Assembly: GCA_045634365.1 (NCBI GenBank)
Contig: JAZRAC010000014.1
Coordinates: 1 to 64,000, forward strand
DNA: 64,000 nt
Reading direction: 5' to 3'
Origin: HGM04593 sp045634365
Lineage (GTDB): Bacteria > Bacteroidota > Bacteroidia > Bacteroidales > Bacteroidaceae
This document shows, piece after piece, positions 1-8,179 of this stretch. Each line of letters starts with the position of its first letter. Position 1 is the first letter of the stretch. The translations under genes were made by a program, and so were the position numbers. The notes under the pieces were generated by a model, which worked only from the letters and a program-made list of their open reading frames with translations, was not told the DNA's origin and searched no databases.

Positions 1-347
1 TGGAGAAAAAATCGTATCTTTGTACTTATAAAAGAGTTATTTGAAAAGCATGAGGAATATAGTGTAACAAAACAAGTTAGCAATTTCTTATCCATTGCCC
101 ATTCTCATGCAAGTTCTTCTTAATGGTTTGATACTCAAAGATTCTTAATCAAACTACATCAAATATAGCAACAAAAAACAGCATTATGGAACATTTATTC
201 AAAATTTTAACTAATAAAATTATTATATTTACTATATTACAGATATTATTTGTATATTTGCAACACCGGGAAAAGCAAAGTACTCCCGACGCTACAAAAA
301 GCACACCTATTATTAACAATTTAACGACAATTTGTCAAAAATAAATA
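1..347. other. Intergenic region upstream of asnA
   Basis: AT-rich region with no convincing gene. It holds two matches to the Bacteroidota -7 box TAnnTTTG on the plus strand: TATCTTTG at 15-22 and TATATTTG at 253-260. The first could serve a short untranslated transcript or be chance. The second is well placed for asnA. Only very short open frames are present, for example one of five codons at about 50. Confidence 0.5.
253..260 (+). promoter_or_regulatory. -7 box of the asnA promoter
   Basis: TATATTTG matches the Bacteroidota -7 consensus TAnnTTTG. It lies 88 bp before the asnA start, predicting a leader of about 80 nt. The upstream -33 element is weak (a TTTA-like stretch near 228). Confidence 0.55.
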
Positions 348-1385
348 ATGAAGCTTTACGAACTTCCATCACCCTATACTCCGCTGCTCACGCTGAAACA
401 GACAGAATTGGCGATTAAGCAGATTAAAGAGATTTTCCAAATGAACCTGTCGGCAGCATTGCGCCTCCGTCGCGTAACAGCGCCACTCTTTGTGCTGCAA
501 GGTACCGGCCTCAACGACGACCTTAACGGCTATGAGCACGCAGTGAGTTTCCCCATTCAGGATATGAACGGAGCCGTTGCCGAGGTTGTACACTCGCTTG
601 CCAAATGGAAACGAGTAACCCTTGCCGACTACAAAATTGCGCAAGGACACGGAATTTACACAGATATGAACGCCATACGCGCCCACGAAGAGCTCGACAA
701 CCTTCACTCGCTCTATGTGGACCAATGGGACTGGGAGAGGGTTATAACAACCGAGGAACGCAACGTAACTTTCTTAAAAGAGATTGTTGAGGAGATTTAC
801 AACGCATTGCGTCACACAGAGTTCACCATAAGCGAATACTACCCGAGCATCACTCCCACACTGCCCGAAAAAATATTCTTCATACACTCCGAAGAGTTGC
901 GCCGCCTCTACCCCACACTCACCTCAAAAGAGCGCGAAGAGGAGATTACCCGCAAACACGGCGCGGTATTCATAATAGGCATCGGCGGGAAATTGGGCGA
1001 CGGAGAACCGCACGACAACCGCGCACCCGACTACGACGATTACAGCACCCCCAACGAAGATGGCTTTGAGGGGCTCAACGGCGACCTTATGATATGGTCG
1101 GCAGTGCTTGGTAAGGCTGTCGAATTATCATCAATGGGAATACGTGTGGACGAAAAAGCCCTCTTGCACCAGCTGAAAATATCGGGAAAAGAGGAGCGCA
1201 AGCAGTTGTACTTCCACCGCCGTATGCTGGATGGTACATTGCCGTTGAGCATAGGCGGAGGTATAGGCCAATCGCGCCTGTGTATGCTGTTGCTACAAAA
1301 AGCACATATTGGCGAGATACAGGCCAGCATCTGGCCCGATGAAATGCGAAGTCAGGCAGCAGCAATGAATATTCCTATAATATAA
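348..1385 (+). CDS. asnA: Aspartate--ammonia ligase (asparagine synthetase A)
   Basis: Makes asparagine from aspartate, ammonia and ATP in the cytoplasm. It is the ammonia-dependent enzyme related in fold to class II aminoacyl-tRNA synthetases. The 345 residues are close to the usual length of about 330. Family motifs are visible: the SFPIQDMNG stretch near residues 67-75, the ADYKIAQGHGIYTDMN region, the GIGGKLGDGEPHD loop, and the C-terminal GGGIGQSR motif at about 303, which corresponds to motif 3 of the synthetase fold. The ATG is preceded by an A-rich leader. ung follows after 12 bp and is probably co-transcribed. Assignment is secure. Confidence 0.96.
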   Translation: MKLYELPSPYTPLLTLKQTELAIKQIKEIFQMNLSAALRLRRVTAPLFVLQGTGLNDDLNGYEHAVSFPIQDMNGAVAEVVHSLAKWKRVTLADYKIAQGHGIYTDMNAIRAHEELDNLHSLYVDQWDWERVITTEERNVTFLKEIVEEIYNALRHTEFTISEYYPSITPTLPEKIFFIHSEELRRLYPTLTSKEREEEITRKHGAVFIIGIGGKLGDGEPHDNRAPDYDDYSTPNEDGFEGLNGDLMIWSAVLGKAVELSSMGIRVDEKALLHQLKISGKEERKQLYFHRRMLDGTLPLSIGGGIGQSRLCMLLLQKAHIGEIQASIWPDEMRSQAAAMNIPII

Positions 1386-1397
1386 ACGAGGGGGCCT

Positions 1398-2063
1398 ATG
1401 AATGTGAAGATAGAAAATAGCTGGAAAGAGGTTCTTGCCTCGGAATTCGAGAAAGAATACTTTGCGAAACTTACGAATTTCGTAAAGGAAGAATACAGTG
1501 GCAACACCCCCATTTATCCACCCGCGAAACTAATCTTCAACGCATTCGACCACTGCCCGTTCAACGATGTAAAGGTGGTGATACTGGGACAGGACCCCTA
1601 TCACGGAGCCGGACAGGCCAACGGACTCTGTTTCTCAGTAAACAAAGGAATTGCCTTCCCCCCATCGCTCTTAAATATCTTCAAAGAGATTGAGGCCGAC
1701 TGCGGCACACCAATTCCGCAGGACGGAGATTTAACCCGATGGAGCGACCAAGGCGTTCTACTGCTGAACGCCACATTAACCGTGCGTGCAGCAAGCGCCG
1801 GTTCCCACCAGAAGCGTGGCTGGGAGGAGTTTACCGACGCAGCCATACGCGAGCTTGCCACCCGCCGCAACAACATTGTATTTATTCTCTGGGGGAGCTA
1901 CGCACAAAAGAAAGGAGCATTCATCGACCGCAGCAAGCATCTTGTGCTCACATCGCCCCACCCCTCCCCTCTCTCGGCCTACCAAGGTTTCTTCGGGAAC
2001 CACCATTTCAGCAAGGCCAATGAGTATTTGGAGGCTCACGGGAAGAGTAAGATAATATGGTAA
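1398..2063 (+). CDS. ung: Uracil-DNA glycosylase, family 1
   Basis: Removes uracil from DNA to start base excision repair. The 221-residue protein has the family-1 water-activating motif GQDPYHG with catalytic Asp66, and the second motif HPSPLS starting at His188, which contacts the DNA and the uracil. Length is as expected. It lies 12 bp downstream of asnA on the same strand, probably one transcript. Its stop codon sits inside the left arm of a long perfect inverted repeat (2054-2112), so its last codons are also part of the terminator stem. Assignment is secure. Confidence 0.97.
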   Translation: MNVKIENSWKEVLASEFEKEYFAKLTNFVKEEYSGNTPIYPPAKLIFNAFDHCPFNDVKVVILGQDPYHGAGQANGLCFSVNKGIAFPPSLLNIFKEIEADCGTPIPQDGDLTRWSDQGVLLLNATLTVRAASAGSHQKRGWEEFTDAAIRELATRRNNIVFILWGSYAQKKGAFIDRSKHLVLTSPHPSPLSAYQGFFGNHHFSKANEYLEAHGKSKIIW

Positions 2064-2112
2064 ATGAATAACCCCAAAGTTTAGAACTTTGGGGTTATTC
2101 ATTTACCATATT
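2054..2112. terminator. 28-bp perfect inverted repeat between ung and lptD
   Basis: Left arm 2054-2081 and right arm 2085-2112 are perfectly complementary over 28 bp with a 3-nt loop (TAG). The core is AACCCCAAAGTT. It separates the convergent genes ung and lptD and overlaps the ung stop codon at 2061-2063. A symmetric stem of this kind can end transcription from both sides. Confidence 0.85.
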
Positions 2113-2122
2113 CAAAATATCA

Positions 2123-4876
2123 TCAATACCAATCGAGCACACTGCCATTGTCGCGTTTCTCCCACTTCAAGGCATCGGCAAGCATTTGCGATGTTGCACG
2201 GAAGCTGAAATTGAACGAAGTATAAGGCTTCAACACAATACCACAGGACATTTCAAAGCAGTGAAGGTCGCGCGAGATATTCAGTGTGGTGGTAGTCAAT
2301 TCCTTATTCTCGAAATTATATCCCGATGTAAAATTAATCTTCCAATTATCGGAAATACCTATATTACCCGAGAAGTTCATATTCTGTGTAAACTTATAGG
2401 GGTAGCGCATATCTTTAATGTCGATAGGACGGCTCCTATCCTCGGACATTACAATACCATAAGACACCGAGAGGCTCCAAGGCATTTTAAACGGCATATA
2501 TCCATCCTCGTCAAGGTCGGCATTTTTGGACTCCCCTCGCGACGACGCGGCAAGGCTCCTCTTTTTAGGCTTCTCCTCCTGCTCTTTTTTATTATCATCA
2601 ACATCCTCCTCGTCGAGGCTCTTCTCCTCATCATCGGAGCCAAACAATTTCTTTATCTTTTTCCAAGTATCGTTATTGAATGTATAGGAAATATTCTGGC
2701 TCATTCCCTGGAAACGGCCGAAACGACCATACGACCACTCCGTACGCTCGCCAACAACAACCTGCCCTCTTTCGTTAAACTCATAGGCGTATGTTGCAAA
2801 GACCGCATTCAAGCTGAATGTATAGCTCTTCGACAATTTAAGGCGCAAACGCGTCGTCAGGTTACTCCAAGGGCGTGTTTTTGCAGCAAGGTTATAGCTA
2901 AGAGTGGCACCAAGTTCATCGATAAGGCTCACTTTTCTTAACGAGTCGCTCTTTGTGCGCCACTTCATCTCAATATTATTACTGATGCTCAATGTTACGC
3001 TTCCCGTTTTTCCCTTACCCGGAACACCATAAAGGCTGCCCTCGTAGGGAGAGTACTCCACCGTGTGAATTTCGCCATTATCGTCCATATAAGTATAGCT
3101 ATCGTAGTAGCCGTAACTGCTTGAACCAAAATCGGGAGCATAGGTAAACGAGAGTGTAGGCTTAAATACGTGACGCACCATCTGCACACGACTGTTCTTC
3201 AAGAAGCCGGCCGGCTGATAAAAACCATACAATGTGGTATTGGCCGACAATGACATATTGTAGTTATATACACGGTTAAAGCCGGTTACCGTGTCACGAA
3301 CCGCCTGCCCTGCCTCATAGTCCCACGACTGGTTCACCTTTTTAAGGTACCAACGCTCGGTGTAATTTATGCTGGGAGTGATATTTATAAAATTGAACAG
3401 CTGGAAGGTGGCACTTATGGGAATATTGTGTTTAATTCCGTTACGCCACTCGGTTGCCGGATTCTTTTCAAAAAGTTCATCCTCCTTCGAGGTTACACTG
3501 TTGCTCATCTGACCTGTGTAGGAAATTGAAATTTTTTCGTACCAACGCTCATCACCCGCACGCTTCTTCCTGCGGAACGGATATTTTTTCGTCAACGACA
3601 CATTAAGGCTGGGGAGCGTGAGCGACACTATGGAGTCTTGAACATTCTGCGAAATATTCATCGTGGTAGAGAGGGTAAGACCTATATTGGGGAAGGTCTT
3701 TGAATAGCTCACGCTCGAAGTTCTCACCGTTTGCGAATTAAGCATCGGATTGTAGATACTTGTCAGGTTGGAACGCTCGTAATTAGATGTTGCATAGTTC
3801 ACGCTAGCCGAGAAGTTACTATTGGGGCGTGCTTTTGCATCTTGACGATGGTTCCACATTAAGCGGAAGTTCTTGCCAACGCCATAGTCGGGCAATCCCT
3901 TTTCACCCTCCTTTGTAACAAGGTAGTTGAACGATACATTTCCCGAATAGCGGTAGCGTTTCGCATACGTTGACGATGCGCCCAATCCCCAAGAGCCCTT
4001 TGTAAAGATTTCTCCTGTGAGTTTAAGATCGAGCCTGTCGCTTATGGCAAAATAATAACCTCCGTCGCGAAGATAGAATCCACGCTCCGAGTCGTCGCCA
4101 TAAGAGGGCATAATAAAACCAGAAGAGTAGCTCTCGGTAAATGGGAAGAAGCCAAAAGGAATAGCCAAAGGCAACGGCACATCCTCTACCACAAGGTAGG
4201 CAGGGCCGAATACCACATCCTTTTTAGGACGCACTTTGGCCCTTGTAAGAGCAATATAGAAGTGAGGATGTTCGGCGTCACAAGTTGTATAGGCTCCGCG
4301 GCGAGCATAAAAAGCTCCGGTAGAATCCTTTTTTGCACGTTCACCGGTCATAAAGCCATCGCCCTGCGAAGTAAACACATTGTTTACAATACCGCGTTTG
4401 CTCTTGAAATTATAGCTTATTCTATCCGACTCATAAGGAGTATCACCATCCTTGAACACCGGCAGGCCGCTGGCAACGCCCATAGAGTCGACCGTACCCA
4501 TTGCACTTACCACGCTGCTGTCCATATTCATTTTTATGATATCAGCATCAAGCTGGATATTCTGATACTGCACCTTGCAATCGCCATAAAGATAGGCATT
4601 TCCACTGCTCGACCACACCATAGAATCGGACGATTCATAATAGACGGGGTCTTCAATAACATCTTTGTCTTTTTTCTTTCTCGCGGGGAGAGAGTCGTTA
4701 ATCTGCGGTGCCACAGAATCGGGCAAGAGAGTATCGCCTACAAGAGCATCACTCAAAATGACAAAGCGCCCCAATGCGCTGCCGGCAGTTGCATCGGCGC
4801 ATAGTGGCATTGCCAAAAAGGCCAACACCGAAAGGGCAAAGACTAGTATTGTATATTTGATAGTGGTGCAATTCAT
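2123..4876 (-). CDS. lptD: LPS-assembly outer-membrane protein LptD (OstA family)
   Basis: Outer-membrane beta-barrel that inserts lipopolysaccharide into the outer leaflet at the end of the Lpt pathway. The 917 residues begin with a hydrophobic signal-like segment (about 8-28). A periplasmic OstA-type beta-jellyroll follows at about 75-230, with repeats such as YLYGDCKVQYQNIQLDADII. The long remainder has alternating aromatic/polar strands typical of the barrel. A highly acidic and basic insertion at roughly 740-790 (DEEKSLDEEDVDD, then a Lys-rich run) probably forms an extracellular or periplasmic loop. Two copies of a promoter-bearing repeat lie upstream. Length and layout match Bacteroidota LptD. 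Confidence 0.9.
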   Translation of the reverse strand: MNCTTIKYTILVFALSVLAFLAMPLCADATAGSALGRFVILSDALVGDTLLPDSVAPQINDSLPARKKKDKDVIEDPVYYESSDSMVWSSSGNAYLYGDCKVQYQNIQLDADIIKMNMDSSVVSAMGTVDSMGVASGLPVFKDGDTPYESDRISYNFKSKRGIVNNVFTSQGDGFMTGERAKKDSTGAFYARRGAYTTCDAEHPHFYIALTRAKVRPKKDVVFGPAYLVVEDVPLPLAIPFGFFPFTESYSSGFIMPSYGDDSERGFYLRDGGYYFAISDRLDLKLTGEIFTKGSWGLGASSTYAKRYRYSGNVSFNYLVTKEGEKGLPDYGVGKNFRLMWNHRQDAKARPNSNFSASVNYATSNYERSNLTSIYNPMLNSQTVRTSSVSYSKTFPNIGLTLSTTMNISQNVQDSIVSLTLPSLNVSLTKKYPFRRKKRAGDERWYEKISISYTGQMSNSVTSKEDELFEKNPATEWRNGIKHNIPISATFQLFNFINITPSINYTERWYLKKVNQSWDYEAGQAVRDTVTGFNRVYNYNMSLSANTTLYGFYQPAGFLKNSRVQMVRHVFKPTLSFTYAPDFGSSSYGYYDSYTYMDDNGEIHTVEYSPYEGSLYGVPGKGKTGSVTLSISNNIEMKWRTKSDSLRKVSLIDELGATLSYNLAAKTRPWSNLTTRLRLKLSKSYTFSLNAVFATYAYEFNERGQVVVGERTEWSYGRFGRFQGMSQNISYTFNNDTWKKIKKLFGSDDEEKSLDEEDVDDNKKEQEEKPKKRSLAASSRGESKNADLDEDGYMPFKMPWSLSVSYGIVMSEDRSRPIDIKDMRYPYKFTQNMNFSGNIGISDNWKINFTSGYNFENKELTTTTLNISRDLHCFEMSCGIVLKPYTSFNFSFRATSQMLADALKWEKRDNGSVLDWY

Positions 4877-4888
4877 CTGCTATTCTCA

Positions 4889-4991
4889 CGCGTTAGCGCA
4901 AAGATATTAACAAACGAGCGAGAAATATCAAGTTTATTTGAATATTTTTCACAGCGAGTGCAGTCTATTTTCGCGCGTTAGTGCAAAGATA
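4889..4991 (-). promoter_or_regulatory. Duplicated promoter module upstream of lptD
   Basis: An 18-bp element reading CGCGTTAGYGCAAAGATA on the plus strand occurs at 4889-4906 and again at 4974-4991 with one difference. Read on the minus strand, each contains TATCTTTG, a perfect TAnnTTTG -7 box (4899-4906 and 4984-4991) facing lptD. The proximal box lies 23 bp from the lptD start codon and the distal one about 108 bp from it. No strong -33 TTTG is seen at ideal spacing. Confidence 0.6.
4922..4963. repeat. Dispersed 42-bp repeat, copy 1
   Basis: This segment matches 50505-50546 at 39 of 42 positions (differences by direct reading). It ends with the shared block TTTTTCACAGCGAGTGCAG. Both copies lie upstream of minus-strand genes encoding exported proteins (LptD here, an S9 peptidase at the other site). 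Both are flanked by a motif resembling ACAAACGAGCGA and by -7 promoter boxes. There is no coding potential. Confidence 0.7.
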
Positions 4992-5069
4992 CTAAATAAA
5001 AGGAAGGAAACGCTATTTTTATTATAAAAAAACACAATCTTCGGCAAATTCCCCCTTTAAAAGATAATT

Positions 5070-5606
5070 TTACATAAACATTTTTGCCCAAATATCTATT
5101 TTTTCCACCGATTCATCGGATATTTTGCGCATACTCTCGCGCACCATATCCAGCGTGCGGGCCTCCTCCAAATGCTTGGTCTTTGAGTAAAATTTATCGG
5201 CGAAACAGATTAGCTGCTCTTCGAGCGTCTGCGGAGCAAAATCCCTCAAAGGCAAGGGCCACCCCTCTCGCCCGATAAGTTCTTTTGTGAGCCCGGTACC
5301 CGTGTGCCTTTCACACACCGACGCGTGAGCCGGCAGCCCCAACGAGCGCAGCAATTCAGCACCAAGATAGCCGTGACAAATATACGGGCTGTCGCCGTGA
5401 CAATGTATGCGCGGAGCATCGCACAAGAAAATACCAATATCGTGCAACATTGCAGCCTCCTCTATAAACTTATTATCGAGCCCAAGCTCGGGGTGACGCA
5501 AAGAGAATTCAAGCGACAAGGAGGCAACCTTGCGAGCGTGCACCATAAAAATCCTTTTCAGCTCATTGTCTGCCGGATAGAACTTATCTATTATTTCATA
5601 TACCAT
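5070..5606 (-). CDS. HD-domain phosphohydrolase
   Basis: A small metal-dependent phosphohydrolase of the HD superfamily; substrate unknown. The metal-binding His-Asp pair stands in AAMLHDIGIF. An earlier His sits in the first helix (VHARKVA), and a later CHG followed by ICHGYLGAELLRSLG is typical of HDIG-type single-domain proteins. I chose the start at 5606 (MVYEIIDKFYP), giving 178 residues, because family members begin at this helix. An in-frame ATG at 5639 would add 11 residues without recognisable similarity. It is transcribed away from the VTC-domain gene. The family is secure, the biological role is not. Confidence 0.85.
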   Translation of the reverse strand: MVYEIIDKFYPADNELKRIFMVHARKVASLSLEFSLRHPELGLDNKFIEEAAMLHDIGIFLCDAPRIHCHGDSPYICHGYLGAELLRSLGLPAHASVCERHTGTGLTKELIGREGWPLPLRDFAPQTLEEQLICFADKFYSKTKHLEEARTLDMVRESMRKISDESVEKIDIWAKMFM

Positions 5607-5708
5607 AAAAGAAATATTATTTATTGCAAAATAAGCCAAACGAAATTAACTACACAAAAAAAACAATGGTTAAAATTTACAATACTTGATATTTAAGAAA
5701 ATATTACA

Positions 5709-5716
5709 TATATTTG
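5709..5716 (+). promoter_or_regulatory. -7 box before the VTC-domain gene
   Basis: TATATTTG matches TAnnTTTG. Its position rules out the upstream TTG at 5714 as a start codon, since transcription would begin at about 5723. It therefore favours translation from 5732 or 5747. Confidence 0.6.
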
Positions 5717-5731
5717 CACAAGTTGCATAAT

Positions 5732-6511
5732 ATGACCAAATGCGCAATGTTTGAAGAGATAAAGAGAAAGGCCCAATTACTGCCCCCTATCACACTCGAA
5801 GAGATGTCGGGCATTAAACTGATGAACCGGACAGACACAAAATTTGTGGCTACGCTCGGGCAGCTCGATGCTTTTCTGCTTGCCGTGCAAGGCAAATACT
5901 ATATTCAACAAAAAGACGGCGAGAGACTTGCCGAGTATCATACTACATATTTCGACACACCCGACTATAAAATGTATCGTATGCACCATTGCGGAAGAAA
6001 AGTGCGCGAAAAAATAAGGGTGCGCACATATCTCGACAGCAACGACACATTCTTGGAGGTAAAGAACAAGAACAACCACGGCCGCACAAAGAAGAAACGC
6101 ATAATGGTACAAGGGGTCGACACCCTAAAAGCCGAAAGTGATAAAATAACCCCTTTTCTCGCTCAATATGCTTGGTACACCATCGACGAAGTTTCACCGG
6201 TGATAGAAAATTGGTTCAACAGAATAACATTGGTGAACTACGAAAAGAGCGAGCGATTGACAATCGACTTTAACCTGCGCTTCCACCATTTGAAGAGCGA
6301 GGGGCGCAACAAGCTCGAGCGAGTGGCCATAATAGAATTGAAACGCGACGGCAACGTTCCCTCTCCGGCACTCGAAATAATACGCACGTTGCACATACGC
6401 CGTTCAGGGTTCAGCAAATACTGCATAGGCAGTGCGCTTACACACAGCGGATTGAAGAGAAACAACTTCAAACAACGCTTAATGATGATACACAAAATGG
6501 AAAATAAATAA
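5732..6511 (+). CDS. VTC-domain (polyphosphate polymerase-like) protein
   Basis: Contains the tunnel-fold VTC domain, which in yeast Vtc4 makes inorganic polyphosphate from ATP. Bacterial members are mostly uncharacterised. Visible hallmarks: KLMNRTDTKF near the N-terminus, YHTTYFDTPD, GRKVREKIRVRTYLDS, FLEVKNKNNHGRTKKKR with the basic and acidic tunnel residues, a YEKSERLTIDFNLRF segment, and a C-terminal ELKRDG. The start at 5732 (259 residues) lies downstream of the promoter; ATG 5747 (MFEEIKRK) is equally possible. It is followed after 14 bp by a DUF4956 membrane protein, a pairing common in Bacteroidota and other bacteria. Polyphosphate synthesis is inference. Confidence 0.85.
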   Translation: MTKCAMFEEIKRKAQLLPPITLEEMSGIKLMNRTDTKFVATLGQLDAFLLAVQGKYYIQQKDGERLAEYHTTYFDTPDYKMYRMHHCGRKVREKIRVRTYLDSNDTFLEVKNKNNHGRTKKKRIMVQGVDTLKAESDKITPFLAQYAWYTIDEVSPVIENWFNRITLVNYEKSERLTIDFNLRFHHLKSEGRNKLERVAIIELKRDGNVPSPALEIIRTLHIRRSGFSKYCIGSALTHSGLKRNNFKQRLMMIHKMENK

Positions 6512-6525
6512 AAAAACAATAAAAG

Positions 6526-7293
6526 ATGGACCTACTATTATCGATTCTTGCAAACGGCTCGCAGATTGTGAACGCTGTTGCAACCTTGGGAGAAGATTTT
6601 ATTACCGGCAGCACCGGTGGCACTCAACTTGCCGAGAGTGCAATATGGAACCTTACAGGAGTAAGCAATCTGCTTATCGGTTTCTTCATCAACCTCTTCT
6701 TTGTGGGGATTGTTGTACGTGGCTTTTACTACCCCAAATGCAAGAGGGGTGAATACTTCTTCACCTTCATTCTCATTGCCATAAGCATCTTCCTGCTCAT
6801 CTATCTGCTGGGTGGCGTAAAATTAAAGACAGGCTTTGCGCTCGGATTATTCGCCATATTCAGTATCATTCGTTACCGCACCGAGCAAGTGTCGATACGC
6901 GAAATGACCTATCTGTTCATAATCATTGCAATGAGTGCCATTAACGGCCTTGTAATAGAGGAACTCTCTTATTCAGAAATGATTATGGCCAACTTGCTCT
7001 TCATAGCCTCTATATGGATGTGCGAGAGCAATCTGCTTATCCGCCACTTGTCGTACAAAATAATAAAATACGACAATATCAACTTGATAACCCCCGACAA
7101 AGAGCAGGAGCTCATTGAAGACCTGAAAAAACGCACAGGGTTGAATATTGTAAAAGTAGAGGTTGGTGGAATAGACTTTTTAAAGGATGCTGCCATCATT
7201 AAAATGTACTACCGCCCGACAAAAGGCAAGACAACAAACTCAGTGGACACAACCATAAAAGCACCAAGCGATGAATTCAAGATTAAAAATTAA
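6526..7293 (+). CDS. DUF4956 multi-pass membrane protein
   Basis: 255 residues with a membrane-rich N-terminal half: hydrophobic segments at about 48-68, 77-95, 100-115 and 125-140. A soluble C-terminal part of roughly 80 residues follows (LITPDKEQELIEDLKKRTG onward) that looks like a small regulatory or ferredoxin-like fold. This is the usual DUF4956 plan; the family function is unknown. It sits between a VTC-domain gene and a DUF2490 gene. Its last 23 bp overlap the next start, which suggests translational coupling. A role as membrane partner or exporter for the VTC product is inference only. Confidence 0.82.
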   Translation: MDLLLSILANGSQIVNAVATLGEDFITGSTGGTQLAESAIWNLTGVSNLLIGFFINLFFVGIVVRGFYYPKCKRGEYFFTFILIAISIFLLIYLLGGVKLKTGFALGLFAIFSIIRYRTEQVSIREMTYLFIIIAMSAINGLVIEELSYSEMIMANLLFIASIWMCESNLLIRHLSYKIIKYDNINLITPDKEQELIEDLKKRTGLNIVKVEVGGIDFLKDAAIIKMYYRPTKGKTTNSVDTTIKAPSDEFKIKN

Positions 7294-8170
7294 GAGAGGC
7301 ATTGCCATAGTAATAATATTGGCAACAGCATTTTCATTGCCCCACAATGTGTGGGCAAATGACGACGACCACGCTCTGTGGGCATCATTTGAAATGAGCA
7401 AAAAGGTAAATAAGAAGTTTAAAATAGGAGCGGAATTTGAGTACCGCACAACCGACTATCTTAAAAGCACCGAGCGTTTCTCGGTGGGCATCAACTGCCA
7501 ATACAAAATAACCGATTGGCTGAAAGCATCGGCCGGGCACATATTTATTTTCGGTCACAACCCCAGCAAAGCCAAAGAGCACTACGATGTTGTGAACGAG
7601 CTCACCGGCGAGGAGATTCTCGACGGCTTCAACTACGAGGAGTCTTATTGGGAGAAGCGCAACAGAGTGTACATTGCCTTTACCGGCGAATGCAAAATAG
7701 GGCGCGTGTCACTATCGTTGCGCGAGCGTCTGCAATATACTCGTACACACGCCGAAATTATAGACGAGGAGAAGCACCGCTTCACCACCAACGAAGAGCC
7801 TGTTTACGACGAGAATGGCAACCTTGTATTCGGTACCGACGGATGGCCACTTATGCAGACAACCACAGCTTGGGACCCTGTAAGAACCGAGGAGGAGACA
7901 AAAAAGCACAAGAACAACACCGTTCTTCGTTCACGCCTCACCGCCAAATGGGATATAAAAAACTGCAAATTAAACCCGTTTATATCTACCGAACTCTACA
8001 CACGCATTGACGATTGGAGAGGATTCGAGAAGTTACGCTCACGTATTGGAGCCTCTTACAAAATAGACAAAGACAATTCTATTGAATTTTACTATCTTTT
8101 CGAGAAGGCCGGTAAGAAAGACGGCGTTAACACCCACGCAATAGGAGTGGGATATTCACTCGACCTTTAA
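7271..8170 (+). CDS. DUF2490 family outer-membrane protein
   Basis: 299 residues beginning with a signal peptide (hydrophobic segment about 11-28, predicted cleavage after VWA). It continues with alternating beta strands rich in aromatic and charged residues: FKIGAEFEYRTTDYL, LKASAGHIFIFGHN, VSLSLRERLQYT, SIEFYYLFEKAGKKDG. It ends in an aromatic/aliphatic strand, GVGYSLDL. This fits a small outer-membrane barrel of the DUF2490 type. The start overlaps the end of the DUF4956 gene by 23 bp, and the next gene starts 9 bp downstream. Function unknown; operon context suggests it works with the VTC/DUF4956 pair. Confidence 0.8.
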   Translation: MNSRLKIKRGIAIVIILATAFSLPHNVWANDDDHALWASFEMSKKVNKKFKIGAEFEYRTTDYLKSTERFSVGINCQYKITDWLKASAGHIFIFGHNPSKAKEHYDVVNELTGEEILDGFNYEESYWEKRNRVYIAFTGECKIGRVSLSLRERLQYTRTHAEIIDEEKHRFTTNEEPVYDENGNLVFGTDGWPLMQTTTAWDPVRTEEETKKHKNNTVLRSRLTAKWDIKNCKLNPFISTELYTRIDDWRGFEKLRSRIGASYKIDKDNSIEFYYLFEKAGKKDGVNTHAIGVGYSLDL

Positions 8171-8179
8171 GAAACTTAT

